A DNA stretch of 64,000 nt from Pegea sp. RAD2-039 (taxonomy: Eukaryota; Chordata; Thaliacea; Salpida; Salpidae): NCBI GenBank assembly GCA_034620365.1, contig JAQGEQ010000081.1, forward strand, positions 585,742 to 649,741, written 5' to 3'. Below are positions 23,493 to 35,260 of this stretch, in pieces (positions within the stretch are counted from its first letter, which is position 1; each line of letters begins with the position of its first letter). Under the pieces are notes generated by a model that was given only the letters and a program-made list of their open reading frames with translations, was not told the DNA's origin and did no database searches. The translations under genes were made by a program, and so were the position numbers.

Positions 23493-24340
23493 TCACGGTT
23501 CAGTAATTTTAATTTGTAAATAAAACAAAAACAAAACTACAAATTAAAATGAATTTAATGATCATGAACTCTACAGATAAAAAAAGCATCAAATTAAAAG
23601 AAAGAAATGAAGAATCTTTAATCAGAAATATACATCTTATATTTAAAATAAACGTTTTTAGTAACAACATCTAATTAAATAGTTAAATAACTATGCCAAT
23701 AAATAATAAATCATAATCACAATATACACAAAGTACTATAAAATTTATACAGAGAAAGTTGTTAATCTATTTATGAATAAAAGAAAGTTGGTTTGGAAAA
23801 AGAGATAGACACAAGAAATTTAATCGAGCGTACCTTAATCAGTGAAGATAGAAAAGAGACAGAAGAGTTGAGACTTTTAATGAGTTTATTTGATTCTAAA
23901 CTGTTTTGTTTGTTTGTAAATTAGTTCTACAAAAACTCAGTAAAAACTCAATTTTATAAACTGGCGATCTCAAAACATCTGAACCAAATATTAAAATTAA
24001 ACAGAATAATTGCATAATTTCCATTTCATTTATGATATAAAGTATTAATCGATAAGTTATTTAGTATCTAATTAATTTGATTAAGATTTTTTCATATTTC
24101 TCTACTACTAGTAGTGTTTATGTATTACACAAATAGTTTTCACGACAATCAGCATGGACATATTGGTTAATTAACATTTGTTGATTAGAATTAACTGATG
24201 ATTAGGGTTGATAGTTAATATTTACTTCATTCATATGATTTTTTGTAGACTGAGATTAAAAAGGAATTATTTCAAATGTGAGTTGATCAATAAAGATGAA
24301 GTGATTTCCTTCACTTCATTCACAAATTCTCGTCTTCACA

Positions 24341-24505
24341 AGACTTTGCGGGCTGGATTCTGAGCTGCCAATTCATAGATCAGTTTTCTACAGTGTGTAG
24401 TGCAGTTTGAAGTTTTGAAGAATTGCAACATAATAGCTTGATATCATCTGCATACACAAACACTCTGACATCATCTACTGCTACTAGTCTTCTGATGACG
24501 TCTTG
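24341..24505 (-). pseudogene. LINE reverse transcriptase fragment, copy A
   Basis: On the minus strand this reads RT sequence homologous to 17394-17560, including VFVYADDIKLL. It has a stop in place of the Trp of the ENWS motif, so it is dead. At 24505 it is cut off by the minisatellite. The partner at 63765 continues further, so the LINE predates the segmental duplication. Confidence 0.85.
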
Positions 24506-25563
24506 GTGCTAGTGGTTGTTGCTGGTTTCTAATGGTTTTTGCTGGCTATTAGTGGTTCTTGCTGGCTGCAAGTGGTTGTTGCTGCTTTGAAGTGGTTGTT
24601 GCTGGGTGGTATTGTTTGTTGCTGCCTGCTAATGGTTGTTGCTGGTTGCAGTGGTTGTTGCTCCGTGGTATTGGTTGTTGCTGGGTGGTATTAGTTGTGG
24701 CTGGCTGCTAATGGTTGTTGCTGCTTTGAAGTGTTTGTTACTGGTTATTGATGGTTGTTGCTGTTTGGTAAAGATTGGTAGTGATTGTTGCTGGTTGCTA
24801 GTGGTTGTTGCTGGGTGGTATTAGTTGTTGCTGGTTGCTAGTGGTTGTTGCTGGGTGGTATTGGTTGTTGCTGGTTGCTAATAGTTGTTACTGAGTGGTA
24901 TTGGTTGTTGCTGGTTTCTAATGGTTTTTGCTTTCTACTAGTGGTTGTTGCTGGCTGCAAGTGGTTGTTGCTGCTTTGAAGTGGTTGTTGCTGGTTTATA
25001 ATGGTTGTTACTGGTTTCTAATGGTTGTTACTGGTTGGTAGTGATTGTTGCTGGGTGCTAGTGGTTGTTGCTTGGCGGTATTGGTTGTTGCTGGTTTCTA
25101 ATGGTTTTTGCTGGCTACTAGTGGTTCTTGCTGTCTGCAGGTGGTTGTTGCTGCTTCGAAGTGGTTGTTGCTGGTTGCTAATGGCTGTTGTTGGTTGGTA
25201 GTGGTTGTTGCTGGCTGCTAATGGTTGTTGCTGGTTGCAAGTGGTTGTTGCTGCTTTGAAATGGTTGTTGCTGCTTCGAAGTGGTTGTTGCTGGTTGGTA
25301 ATGGTTGTTGTTGGGTGCTAATAGTTGTTGCTAGTTGCTAATGGTTGTTGCTGGTTGCTAGTGTTTGTTGCTTGATGGTATTGGTTGTTGCTTGGTGCTA
25401 TTGGTTGTTGCAGGCTGCTAGTGGTTGCTGCTGGTTGCTAGTGGTCGTTGCTCGGTGGTATTGGTTGTTGCTTGGTGCTATTGGTTGTTGCAGGCTGCTA
25501 GTGGTTGCTGCTAGTTGCTATTGGTTGTTGCTTGGTGGTTTTGGTTGTTGCTGGCTGCCAGTG
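24506..25563. repeat. Minisatellite, 20-bp unit, about 53 units
   Basis: A head-to-tail array of a 20-base unit close to GGTTGTTGCTGGTTGCTAAT, with variant 3' halves (GGTGGTATT, TTTCTAAT, CTTTGAAGT). Variants recur in ordered groups, so there is higher-order structure. The plus strand is G+T-rich and nearly free of C outside GCT. The period is not a multiple of three, so the 62- and 78-codon open frames in it cycle through all frames and are not genes. It separates the LINE fragment from the zinc-finger block. Confidence 0.95.
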
Positions 25564-28350
25564 GTATCGAGTTCGGAATAGATGATTATTAACGAATTTA
25601 ATTTTTTACCAGTTTACACCACAAACTTTATTATACAAACACTATACTCCATTTCTCATAATTGAATAGCTTTGAACGAATTTGGAGTTGAATAAATTTC
25701 AACAAAATTCAATTAAAATTACCAAGGAGATATGCGGTCATAATGCTAAATTTATTTTTTTAAACTCAATTTGATATTCAACTTCTGGACTAAAACTTTG
25801 TATTAAATAATATTTTGAAACTTATTTAGTAACCAAATATACTTAAAAGTAACTTTTAAAGTGACTTTTTAAAGATTAGATTAACTCTTCTTAGGATTTT
25901 TTTTAACAAAAAGTCGATTTTGTAATAGTAAATAGCCATAAGATTTTATATAAAAATTAACAACTTAATGTCTGTTTTATATTAAGAGTAGCTTATTTGA
26001 CTTTTGTGAATCACGAAATTTAGTAATTTTTTTATTTTACTTATAAAAACAGACACAAAAATAATTAAGTTTATTATAAAAACATAATCTTCCTCATTAT
26101 AAACAACAAAAATTCGACATCAATTTTGTGCTAGCAAGTTTAGCTGTTATGAAGTTTAAATGATTAGTAAATATATTGTTAGAAAACATATAATATAAAA
26201 ATTTTTGCTTCTATGAATAGAATGACAAAACATTTAAGAAGTTTAGAAGTTTTCTTTTAACTCGAAATTTGTTAAATACTTTTCTGTCTTTTCAAAAATT
26301 TATCTTATCTTTCTTGACTTAGGTAGAGCTCCATAATGAGGCTGGTAAATTTTAGATTTGATATCAAAAAAATTGGATCATCTTATATTAAATTTCTTTA
26401 GGTATCTCTATTACTAACCAAAAAATTTTCTGTGTGAACTTACTTTGTAAAATTTTATCTTATCATAGTCTAATCAAAAACAAAACGATCAACCATTGTT
26501 TGTACATACCGCTGTCAAAAGTATTTTTAAAAATTCTTTTAAAAGTTCAGGAACAAAAAGTGAAGGAACTAACCACACATCTTTAAAAAAAGTAATCTTC
26601 AGAATCGTTGAAAAATAATTTGAATAAATTGTTTACGGATTTTAATCAAATTGGCGTTTTATGAATAAGAATGTTTATTTTTAAAAAAGTTATTCAGGAA
26701 AATTCTAATCAACTTTGACTTTTATACGTACTTTAATGACAAAATAGATGTGTTTTGATTAAAATTGTGCAAATGATCTATTGAACAGACTTAATAAAGT
26801 GAGTTATTTCATGACGATTAATAGTTGACTTCTGAGAAAATCTTTTTCCACATACATCACACTGGAATGGCTTTTCACCGGTGTGAGTTCTTTCATGAAT
26901 ACCAATAGTTGACTTCCGAGTAAATCTTTTTCCACACACCTCACACTGGAATGGCCTTTCACCGGTGTGAGTTCTTTCAAGATTAGCAAGAGATGATTTT
27001 TGAGAAAAGCATCGAAGGCAAACAGCACACTCGAAAGGCTTTTCACCAGTGTGAGTTCTTTCATGAGACTTCAGAATTGATTCAAACTTAAATCTTTTCT
27101 CACATACAAAACATTCAAACTTTGCCTCTGCACTACCTTGAGATGATAATTTTTTCTTGTTACTTTCGTTTCCTTCTCGCTTAGTTTGTAAATTAGACTT
27201 GTCAGTAGTCTTCATACGATACCACATCAGTCTCTGTTTAGGATATTCAACATTTAAGTTTGATGATTTTCTTTCCTGGTTAATTGCATTGTTTTGTCTT
27301 TCATCCATATTAAAGAAATTGTAAATTTTTTTATAATCCCTATGTTCTTTTAAGGGGAAAACTGAAAGTTGTTCCATCGAAAGAAATTTTTTTGAAAATT
27401 CACAAACTATTAAAATTAAAAACAGTTTAATACATAAGTATGCTTATTCTTTAATTGTTTTTTTTAACAATATGTTGCAAGTTTGTAAAGTTATTCTAAT
27501 AACAAAAATAAAAACATTTTTAAGCATTTTACTAAATAGTTAAATCTTAATTAAATAATAAGAAACGAAACCCTAAGCTTAAAACTAATACAAAATAAAC
27601 ACAAATTAAACAATGATAGAGTATAGTTTGCACTCTGTTTTCAAAAGTAGATTATCTCATTTGAAGGTCAATGAAAGCTTTTAACAATATCCATAAATAA
27701 AGAAAACATTTTCAACACGTTTACAGTTTTACTTTCCTGAATTGATAATTTGATTTGACTTTTGTGAATGTTTTTTTCTGTAAAATCATTTGTAATCTAG
27801 CTTATAGCTTATTTTGATTTACTTCTGTGAAACAATAATTCTCATTTTTTAAAATAATTTTTTTCATTTTAATAAGCAAGCGATATACATATTACTTGTG
27901 ATGAATTATTATATCTGGATTATAAATAAATTCGAACGTTTTGGTTTGGATACCTAACATCTTTTATGAAAGTAAAAACTATGGTGTATAAAAATACAAT
28001 TAGCGGGACATTACATTCCAATATACAGATAAATTCTGTCAAACTGACCTCAGATCAATTCTCTCAAACTCAATTGAGTAATCTCAGTCTTTAGATAATG
28101 GTTTTCAACAGAAATAACTTTTAAATTTTACTAGTAAATTTTGTACGGACAATACATGTAATATAAAATATTAAAATTATTCTTCCTAAATATGTTATTT
28201 TAGGATTTTCTAAACTTTCTCGTTCAAAACACAATACAATTTAGATTATAGTTTATTTATGTATAACCTTAAACTTATTCAAATAGAATGTTTTATCTCT
28301 AATATAACTAGAAAGCAAATTGCAAACTATATTAAGAAAATCACATCATT
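25564..28350. repeat. Duplicated zinc-finger block, copy of 9026-12060
   Basis: Starts immediately after the minisatellite at GAGTTCGGAATAGATG and follows 9026-12060 to about 28350, with a zinc-finger gene in the same place and orientation. The 3' and 5' flanks are far more alike than the number of fingers. Confidence 0.85.
26778..27308 (-). CDS. C2H2 zinc-finger protein, four fingers (176 aa)
   Basis: Family member of 10240-11022 with the same 65-residue basic N-terminal region and FIKSVQ tail but only four fingers (from C66, C94, C122, C150). Finger 2 has Leu at residue 110 in place of its first zinc-binding His (SSLANLERTH), so it probably does not fold normally. The frame is open 69 bases further upstream (to 27377), adding MEQLSVFPLKEH and more. 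I choose the inner MDER start because the upstream part is out of frame in the sister gene. Probably nuclear DNA-binding; target unknown. Confidence 0.8.
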   Translation of the reverse strand: MDERQNNAINQERKSSNLNVEYPKQRLMWYRMKTTDKSNLQTKREGNESNKKKLSSQGSAEAKFECFVCEKRFKFESILKSHERTHTGEKPFECAVCLRCFSQKSSLANLERTHTGERPFQCEVCGKRFTRKSTIGIHERTHTGEKPFQCDVCGKRFSQKSTINRHEITHFIKSVQ

Positions 28351-29225
28351 TATCAACAAAAGTAAACTTTGAAGGTAAATTATAAAGATTCTAAAACTTT
28401 TTGTTGAATTTCTTAAACAAAAGATTTTTTTCTAACGGAAGAAAAAAACATAGCTGAAAACTGACAGCTATAACTGTTGTTTGTTTTGACTTTTATAGCT
28501 TTTTAGATAAGAAAATGATTTGTTCATCATGGAAAGTAATCTAAAAGATAAACTTTTGCTTCGTATTCATTTCTTATGTTTATAATTAAAAACAATCTTA
28601 AAGCAGACTAATCATTAATGACAGAAGATGTCGATGACAATTGTAATAGTATTATTAACTTATTTTAGAAATTATATTAAATTTGTTCTAGTATATCTTT
28701 GACATGTAATTCATTAATAAGATTTAATTTATTAGTCAATAATACGATTGTCAGTAAAAAAATAAGGAATTAAACAGTATAAAATTAATTCATTAAGAGC
28801 TAAGTGCTACAGTTTAATATCGAATCATACTAAAGAGAAAAATTCTGGTCTTAAAATGGTTTGTCAGAATGAGAAATCGATTTAAAAAAATATATGTTTT
28901 TACCAACAGCGACAGCTAGCGGATGTTGGGATTTACAAATAACTTGTTTGATTTTTAAGAAGCAAAAAAAGATTAAACTAAACCAAAAACAAACAACTCG
29001 CTTGATTTTGTTATTACTGAACGTTTGTAGAGAAAATCAAATCAGCCTTTAAATTATTTGCTGATATTTTATGTTAAATTAATGCAATTAAAATAATTTT
29101 CCACACGTAGTAGATGTAACCTTTTGACAATTTCTTCAATAGTTCCTTTTTAATTTAAAATACACATTTAGTCGGCAAAATTTATATTTTAGAATAGTTA
29201 GTGAGTAGACAAAAGTTGAAACTTT
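28351..29225. repeat. Repeat block like 5640-6510 and 56330-57200
   Basis: Joins the zinc-finger 5' flank at about 28350 and runs to the CUL3 fragment. It has the GC-rich core at about 28905. It ends at AAGTTGAAACT, where its relatives continue with GCCAAGGGC. No gene. Confidence 0.75.
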
Positions 29226-29927
29226 GTCTAAAGGTGATTGGTTGTTGGAATTTGGGTCGATCATTTTTATAGTTTATTTGGCAAAGCTCACATCAAAAGA
29301 TGTTTCTTATAAATATTTTCTTAATAATTGGCCACCTATTTGGTCTTAACCTAGACAGACACTAGCTGGACGTTGGTGCCACTGTCCCAGCTGACAGTCA
29401 TCGAACATCGGGTGTAATTGGGTGTAATTGGGTGGTTCTGTTTGTCTAAAATGACTTTTAGAGATTTATTTAGTGAAAAAAACTCATTTTATTTCAGGTT
29501 AGTCTTGATGTGATTGCTTCACTGAAGAACAACTTCCTGTCCACACTGAACGCTGCTTGGGAAGACCATCTAACCTGCATGGTAAAGATCAGATATACCA
29601 TGGCGCTTATGGTCAGTATCTTTACCTACATGTTGATCTTCTCACATCTTTTTCATAAGGGATCGGGTTTATGTGTCTCAAAATAACGTTGATAATGTTT
29701 ATCATCTGGGATTAAAACTCTTTCGAGATGAAGTGATCCGCCACAAGAAGATAGGAATTTATCTTGAAGAAGTGCTTCTAGATCTCGTAGCTCGCGATCG
29801 AAATGGGGAAGTTGTTGACAGGTAGATGATAAAACATCTTTCTAAACATCTTCTACTTTCAGAGGTTCCATCAGAAGCGCTTGCATGATGCTTACGACTT
29901 TTTTGCTGAATAACCGAGACGTTTACG
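29226..29927 (+). pseudogene. CUL3: CUL3 fragment, copy C
   Basis: Contains the last 8 bases of exon 1, intron 1, exon 2 (29498-29611), exon 3 (29661-29821) and the start of exon 4 (29863-29927). It then breaks off after GAGACGTTTACG. Intron 1 has a 10-base tandem duplication (GGTGTAATTG twice). The intron 2 acceptor AAG has become AGG, so correct splicing is lost; the nearest AG would shift the frame. Intron 3 is shorter by 12 bases. Exons show several amino-acid changes. It is a dead partial copy placed between unrelated repeats. Confidence 0.9.
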
Positions 29928-32900
29928 TTTAAGCTTATATATAAAGTGGTCTCAATCTTACGTTTGTGGTGCTCAAAAAAATAGCTTAAAAATGTTATTA
30001 AGTAAATTTTAAATGACAAAAAGAAAACTTTTCAAAGAATTTTCAATAATGACAGTGATAATAACATTTTTTATATATTCCTATTTATTTGATGTTTATA
30101 TTGTTAAAATTGTATAATTTGCAAACTTTATTTACTAAATTAATATTCTAATAATTTTACAGGTTTAGTAAATTATGTTGAAAATATTTTCCATTTCTCG
30201 CAGTTCAGAAAACATTTTCAACAAAAAAAATTTAGAATTAAATAAAAATAATATAATATTTTAATAATATATATCCTTAACAACTTCAAGTGTTTTGTAG
30301 CTTGATATGTTCGCTTAGGTTTCTACTTTTATTAGAAAAACAATTTATATAATTTATAAGTTGAAACTTGTTCAACTTCGAAATAATAATTAACAAAAAG
30401 GTTCATAATAACACCTGAATATCAGGTAAAATTTTGTTATACTCATGTTATATATTATTGAATTTTATTCTAAGGCTTGTGAGTTTAAATAAAAGTTTAA
30501 TAAATTTGTGAAAACCTATTTTTATTATGTAGTAGATTAATAAAATTTAGTTTATTTGTCAGTAATAAGATTGTCAGTACAAAAGTAGGCTGTTAAATAG
30601 TTAAAAACCAATTCTCTAATGGCTAGTGCCACATTTTAACATCAAGTTGTAATTAAGAAAAGTTTTTTTGTTTTGAAATGATTTTTTTTAGTTTAAGAAG
30701 TCAAATGAAAGATAAAAAATTTAACGTATAGTTAACAGCGACAACTAGCGACTGTTCAAGTTTACAAATAATTCGACAAAAGTTTTGAAAACAAAATAAA
30801 TTAAACTGATATAACAACAAATAACTTGTTTAATTGTTTTATTAATAAACATTTGTATAGAAAGTTAAATCAACCTATGCTACTAAATTATTTGCTGCTA
30901 TGATCTATTAGATTCATAAAATTAAATTTCTGCAGGCATTGGCTGTAAAATTTGCTAATTTCTTAAAAATTTTTGTTAAATTTGAAATGTATTCCATTTC
31001 AGTAAAAATATTATATTAAAACAGAAAAAAGTAAACTTCTTAAAAATAAACATTAAAAATAAAGTTTTTATTTATTTGTAATATTTTTTAATATTGAATT
31101 AAAGTTTTTGATTTATATTTAAAAAACAAAGAAACCACAATCATTAGCATTTGTGAATGTAAAAAAATATTAATTTGCAATACTAAAGTTTCAAAATAAT
31201 GTATTTGTAAAAGAGAAGTATATATAATGAAAAACTTGTTGTCTTAATAGGGTTGAAATCAGATGTGAAGTAGTAACTTAAATTTTAAATGGTTAATTGA
31301 TTGGGGTCAGCCCATATTAATTTGCAAGAGATACAGATAGTAAAGCATTTCATTGTTTAGATAACTACAAAATGAAATTGCGTAAGAGTTTAAAGATTTA
31401 TTTTTATAAAGTAATTTTAATTTGTTAAATTTATGTAATACTTACTATTTATAAAAAACATTTCCATCTAGCTTCAATAGGATTAGCAATGTTTTTCTTT
31501 ATGTCACCCGTAAAAAAGGACAGGTTCCAAAGTAACAAGAACAACACCAACAACAGTGTGCATTCTTATTTGCAGCAACACAAATCATTAATGACAGAAG
31601 TTGTTCATGACAAGTGTAATAATATTGTTAATTTCTTTCTAATACTTAATTAAATTATACTAATTGCCGCAGTTTCTTATCAAATAGTATTTAGGAAAAT
31701 TATATCTGTTTAAAATTGACTTACCAGTATAAGAAGTCAAATGAAGGATAACTAATTTAACCTAAAGTAAACAGCAACAAATAGCGACTGTTTAAGTTCT
31801 CAAATAATTTGATAGAAGTTTTTGAAACAAAATTTATTAAACTAAAATGACAACAACCAACTTGTTTTGTTTTGTTGTTAACAAACATTTGTATGGAAAA
31901 TTGAATCAACTTAAGCTAGATGATTTGCTGCTATGTAAAATATAGCCATTAAAATAATTTTCCACACACAAAAGGTGTAACATTTTGATAACTTCTTCAA
32001 TAAATTGTTTTACATTTAAAATGTAGACTTACGATAACATAAGAATTTAAATAATTTTAGTTTACATAAATGATCTTATACATGATTTATGTTAGCAAAT
32101 TTAGCATTGTAATTTGTTAACAAGATTTAATTTATTTGTCAGTAATACAATTGTCAGTAAAAAGTAAGCAGCAACTGCATAGCAGCAACATAAGTTGGTT
32201 TTTACTTAGATTTTTCAGAATAAGAAATTGAATAACAAAGAATATAAATAAAGTGCCAACAGCGACAGCTGGCGGATATTGTGAATTGCAAAAAATTTGT
32301 TTGATTTTAAAGAAATAAAACAAATTGAACTAAGCCAACGACAAACAACTCGTTTGTTTAAAATTGTTATATTGATTTATTTCAGTACAATATTTATGGG
32401 GTTAATGCAAATAAAAGTTGATTTTGTTAAACGCAGAAAATAGATGTTTTTAACTTTAATTTTTCATTCAATTAATATCAAAATAAAAAATATATTTGAT
32501 TGGTGATTAAAGAACAAAAATTCTTGATTATCAATTTTTGGATTATATTTTTTACTAGCAAAAGTGAAAAAATTTTTTATATCTCATTTATAGTGCATTT
32601 GTTGAATTAACTACAAAAGGTACACTTTAAAGGTAAACAGTATATTTCGTAAAACTGTTTTTCTTTGATTTCTAAACAAAGATTTGTTCTTAGTAATATA
32701 AATAATTAATCCAAAATTTACATTTATAGATATTATCTATTTTGACTTATCTAGCTTCTTGAATGAGAAATGAATCGTATAATTCATAGAAAGTGATCTA
32801 AAAAGTAACAGTTTTCTTGTAAACTATTTCTTATGTTAAAATAAAAAAATTGACGCAAATCATTAATAACAGAAGTTGTTCATAACAAACACAATGATAT

Positions 32901-33371
32901 TAGTAATTTGTATTAAATATTTTATTACAATTAAAAATCTATTTTTTTGAATTAGAATACATTAATAAGATGTATTTTATTTGTCAATGATACCATTGTC
33001 AGTTAAACAGTCAAAATTCAAATCTCTAAGAGCTAAGTGCCACAGTTTAATAACAAACTGTACTAAAAAAAAATTATTGTTTTGAATTGATTTTTCAGAA
33101 TAATTGTTCTGATCGACAATAATTTAGATGTAGCCGTTAATCAAAACATAAATTTAATTTAAATACAAGCTTCAACTTAATATTTGTAAATTTTTTCTGG
33201 AAAAGAATTTTTAAACTTTTATTTTTAGAAAACATTAGATTGTTTATAAAAATATATAAAATAAATAAATTTGCTTAAACATTCTGTTAAATTCTATGTT
33301 TTTCGACTAAATAAAAAATATCTTTTATAAGAATTACGAAGAATCTAATAATATCATAAAATCTGATCTTC
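29928..33371. repeat. Mosaic of repeat blocks
   Basis: Bases 30240-30480 resemble 43940-44160; 30540-30830 is the forward version of sequence inverted at 1-300 and 40261-40560; 31020-31480 resembles 8300-8830; 31585-32160 follows 49738-50320; 32160-33000 follows 15700-16515; 33000-33371 follows 36230-36660. Core motifs lie at about 30734, 31768 and 32257. Bases 29928-30240 show no relative I could find. No genes. Confidence 0.65.
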
Positions 33372-33532
33372 TTTTTCACCAGTGTGAGTTCTTCCATGAC
33401 TGTTAAGATATGACTTTTGAGAAAAGCATCACAGGCAAACAGCACACTCGAAAGGCTTTTCACCAGTGTGAGTTCTTTCATGAGACTTCATTTTTTTTTC
33501 TGATTGAATCCATTGTTTTGTCTCTCATCCAT
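33372..33532 (-). pseudogene. C2H2 zinc-finger gene remnant, start fused to two fingers
   Basis: Minus-strand sequence begins with the family start MDERQNNGFNQK, then a deletion removes most of the N-terminal region and part of finger 1. The initial frame stops after 14 codons. In the finger frame one finger follows, with a stop where the family has Arg (CAVCL then stop), and a second finger ends at a junction with repeat sequence. The 5' flank continues normally at 33533. Confidence 0.85.
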
Positions 33533-35260
33533 ATTAAAGAAAACGTGAATTTTTTTAAATCCCTATGTTCTTTTAAGAGGAAAACTGAAAGTTGTTCCTA
33601 TGAACAAGATTTTTTTGAAAGTTGAAAAACTATTAAATTTTAAAACAGTTGAATTCATAAGTAGGCTTATTCTTCAATTGTTTTTTTTAACAATATGTTG
33701 CAAGTTTGTAAAATTATATTAAAAACAATACAAAATCTTTTAATCCTTTTACTAAATAGTTAAATGTTAATCAACTAATAACAAGCAAAAGTAAAACTAA
33801 TACAAAATAAACACAAATTAAACAATGATAGAGTATAGTTTGCACTCTGTTTTCAAAAGTAAATCTTCTCACTGGAAAGTCAAAGAAAGCTTTTAACAAT
33901 ATCTATAAATAAGGAAAAGCTTTTCAACACGTTTATATTTTTACTTTCTTGAATTGATAATTTGATTTGATTTTTGTAAATGTTTTCTGCTGTAAAATCA
34001 TTTATAATCTAGCTTATAGCTTTTTTTGATTTACTTCTGTGAAACAACAATTCACTTTTTTTTTCAATGATTTTTTCATTTCAATAAGCAAGCGATATAC
34101 ATATTACTTGTGATGAATTATTATATCTGGATTATAAATAAATTGGAACGTTTTGGTTTGAAAACTTAACATCTTTTATGAAAGTAAACACTATAATGTA
34201 TAAATATACAATTAGCGAGACATTACACTTCAGAGTATACAGATGAATTCTGTCAAACCGACTTCATACAAATTCTCTCAAACTCAATTGAGTAATCTCA
34301 GTCTTTAGATAATGTTTTTCAACAGAAATAACTTTTAAATTTTACTAGGAAATTTCTTACGGACAATACATGTAATATAATATTAAAATTATTCTTCTTA
34401 AAAATGTTATTTAAAGATTTTCTAAACCTTCTCTTTAAATACACAATACAATTAAGATTATAGTTTATTTATTTATAGACTTGAACTTTTTCAAATAGAA
34501 TGTTTTATCTCTAATATAACTAGAAAGCAATTTGCAAACTATATTAAGAAACTCACATAAAATTTTTTTTTATTAAAAGAAGAGATGAATATATTAAATG
34601 TATTTTACCTCTATTAAAAAAGAATGAAATTCAATATAACATAAAAGCTTACAACTATCCCAAGTAATCAAAGTAAAAAATAATTTTCCTAATTTGAATT
34701 TTGTTTAAATAATGTTATTTGAAAGCGTTTCTGTCTGTAACAAACAACAATCAGTAGTCGAACATTTTGTCAGTTAAGCTGTTGAATAAAATCTCTAGAA
34801 ATATCTTGAAAAACAATAATCCGAAATTCTTTATTTACTGATAATTCAAAATTATATAATAGTACATACAAATCAGAGATAACAGAAGCTGTTTATGACA
34901 AGTGTAATAATATTATTTACTTATTACTAAAAACTTTTAATCTTATACAAACAGTCAGTACAAAATTAGGTAATTAAGTAGTCTAAATTGAATTCTATCA
35001 TTGCTAAGCGCAAGAACCTGTTATTAAACTGTTGTGATAAAATGTCCATCTTGTAATACAAAAACAATTTATCAATAAAAGAAATAAAAAGAGGGATAAA
35101 TAACAATGTTTCAGTGAACTTTTAACAGCAACAGATAGCAATTGTTAATGCTTAAAAATGTTTGCTTGTATTTTGAGAAACAAAATATATTAAATTTAAG
35201 AATACAAAAACCAACTCTGTTTGTTTAGCTGTTAACAAACATGTGTAAGGAAAATCATTC
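33533..35260. repeat. Zinc-finger 5' flank, third copy
   Basis: Follows 11023-12240 and then 12241-12475. A segment at about 34740-35020 is absent from the 12.2 kb copy. No gene. Confidence 0.7.

Larger units (their letters stand above)
18091..24505. repeat. Segmental duplication copy A (partner 57398-63928)
   Basis: Begins at CACAGAGAATCTAATAAT and runs nearly identical to 57398-63928 until GATGACGTCTT, where the minisatellite takes over. It carries the truncated CUL3 gene, about 2.4 kb of upstream and 1.6 kb of downstream sequence, and a LINE fragment at its end. It lacks a 114-bp insertion present in copy B. Bases 18091-18640 are also related to the dispersed repeats at 14000-14450; the rest appears only in A and B. 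Confidence 0.95.

Noticed and set aside
24506-25563. CRISPR-like array
   Set aside because: Units are adjacent 20-mers without spacers, in eukaryotic DNA.
24636-25581. Open frames within the tandem array
   Set aside because: A 20-base period cycles through all frames, so the open frames are a by-product of the minisatellite.
27309-27377. Longer N-terminus for the four-finger gene
   Set aside because: The same upstream sequence is out of frame in the seven-finger gene, so MDER is the shared start.
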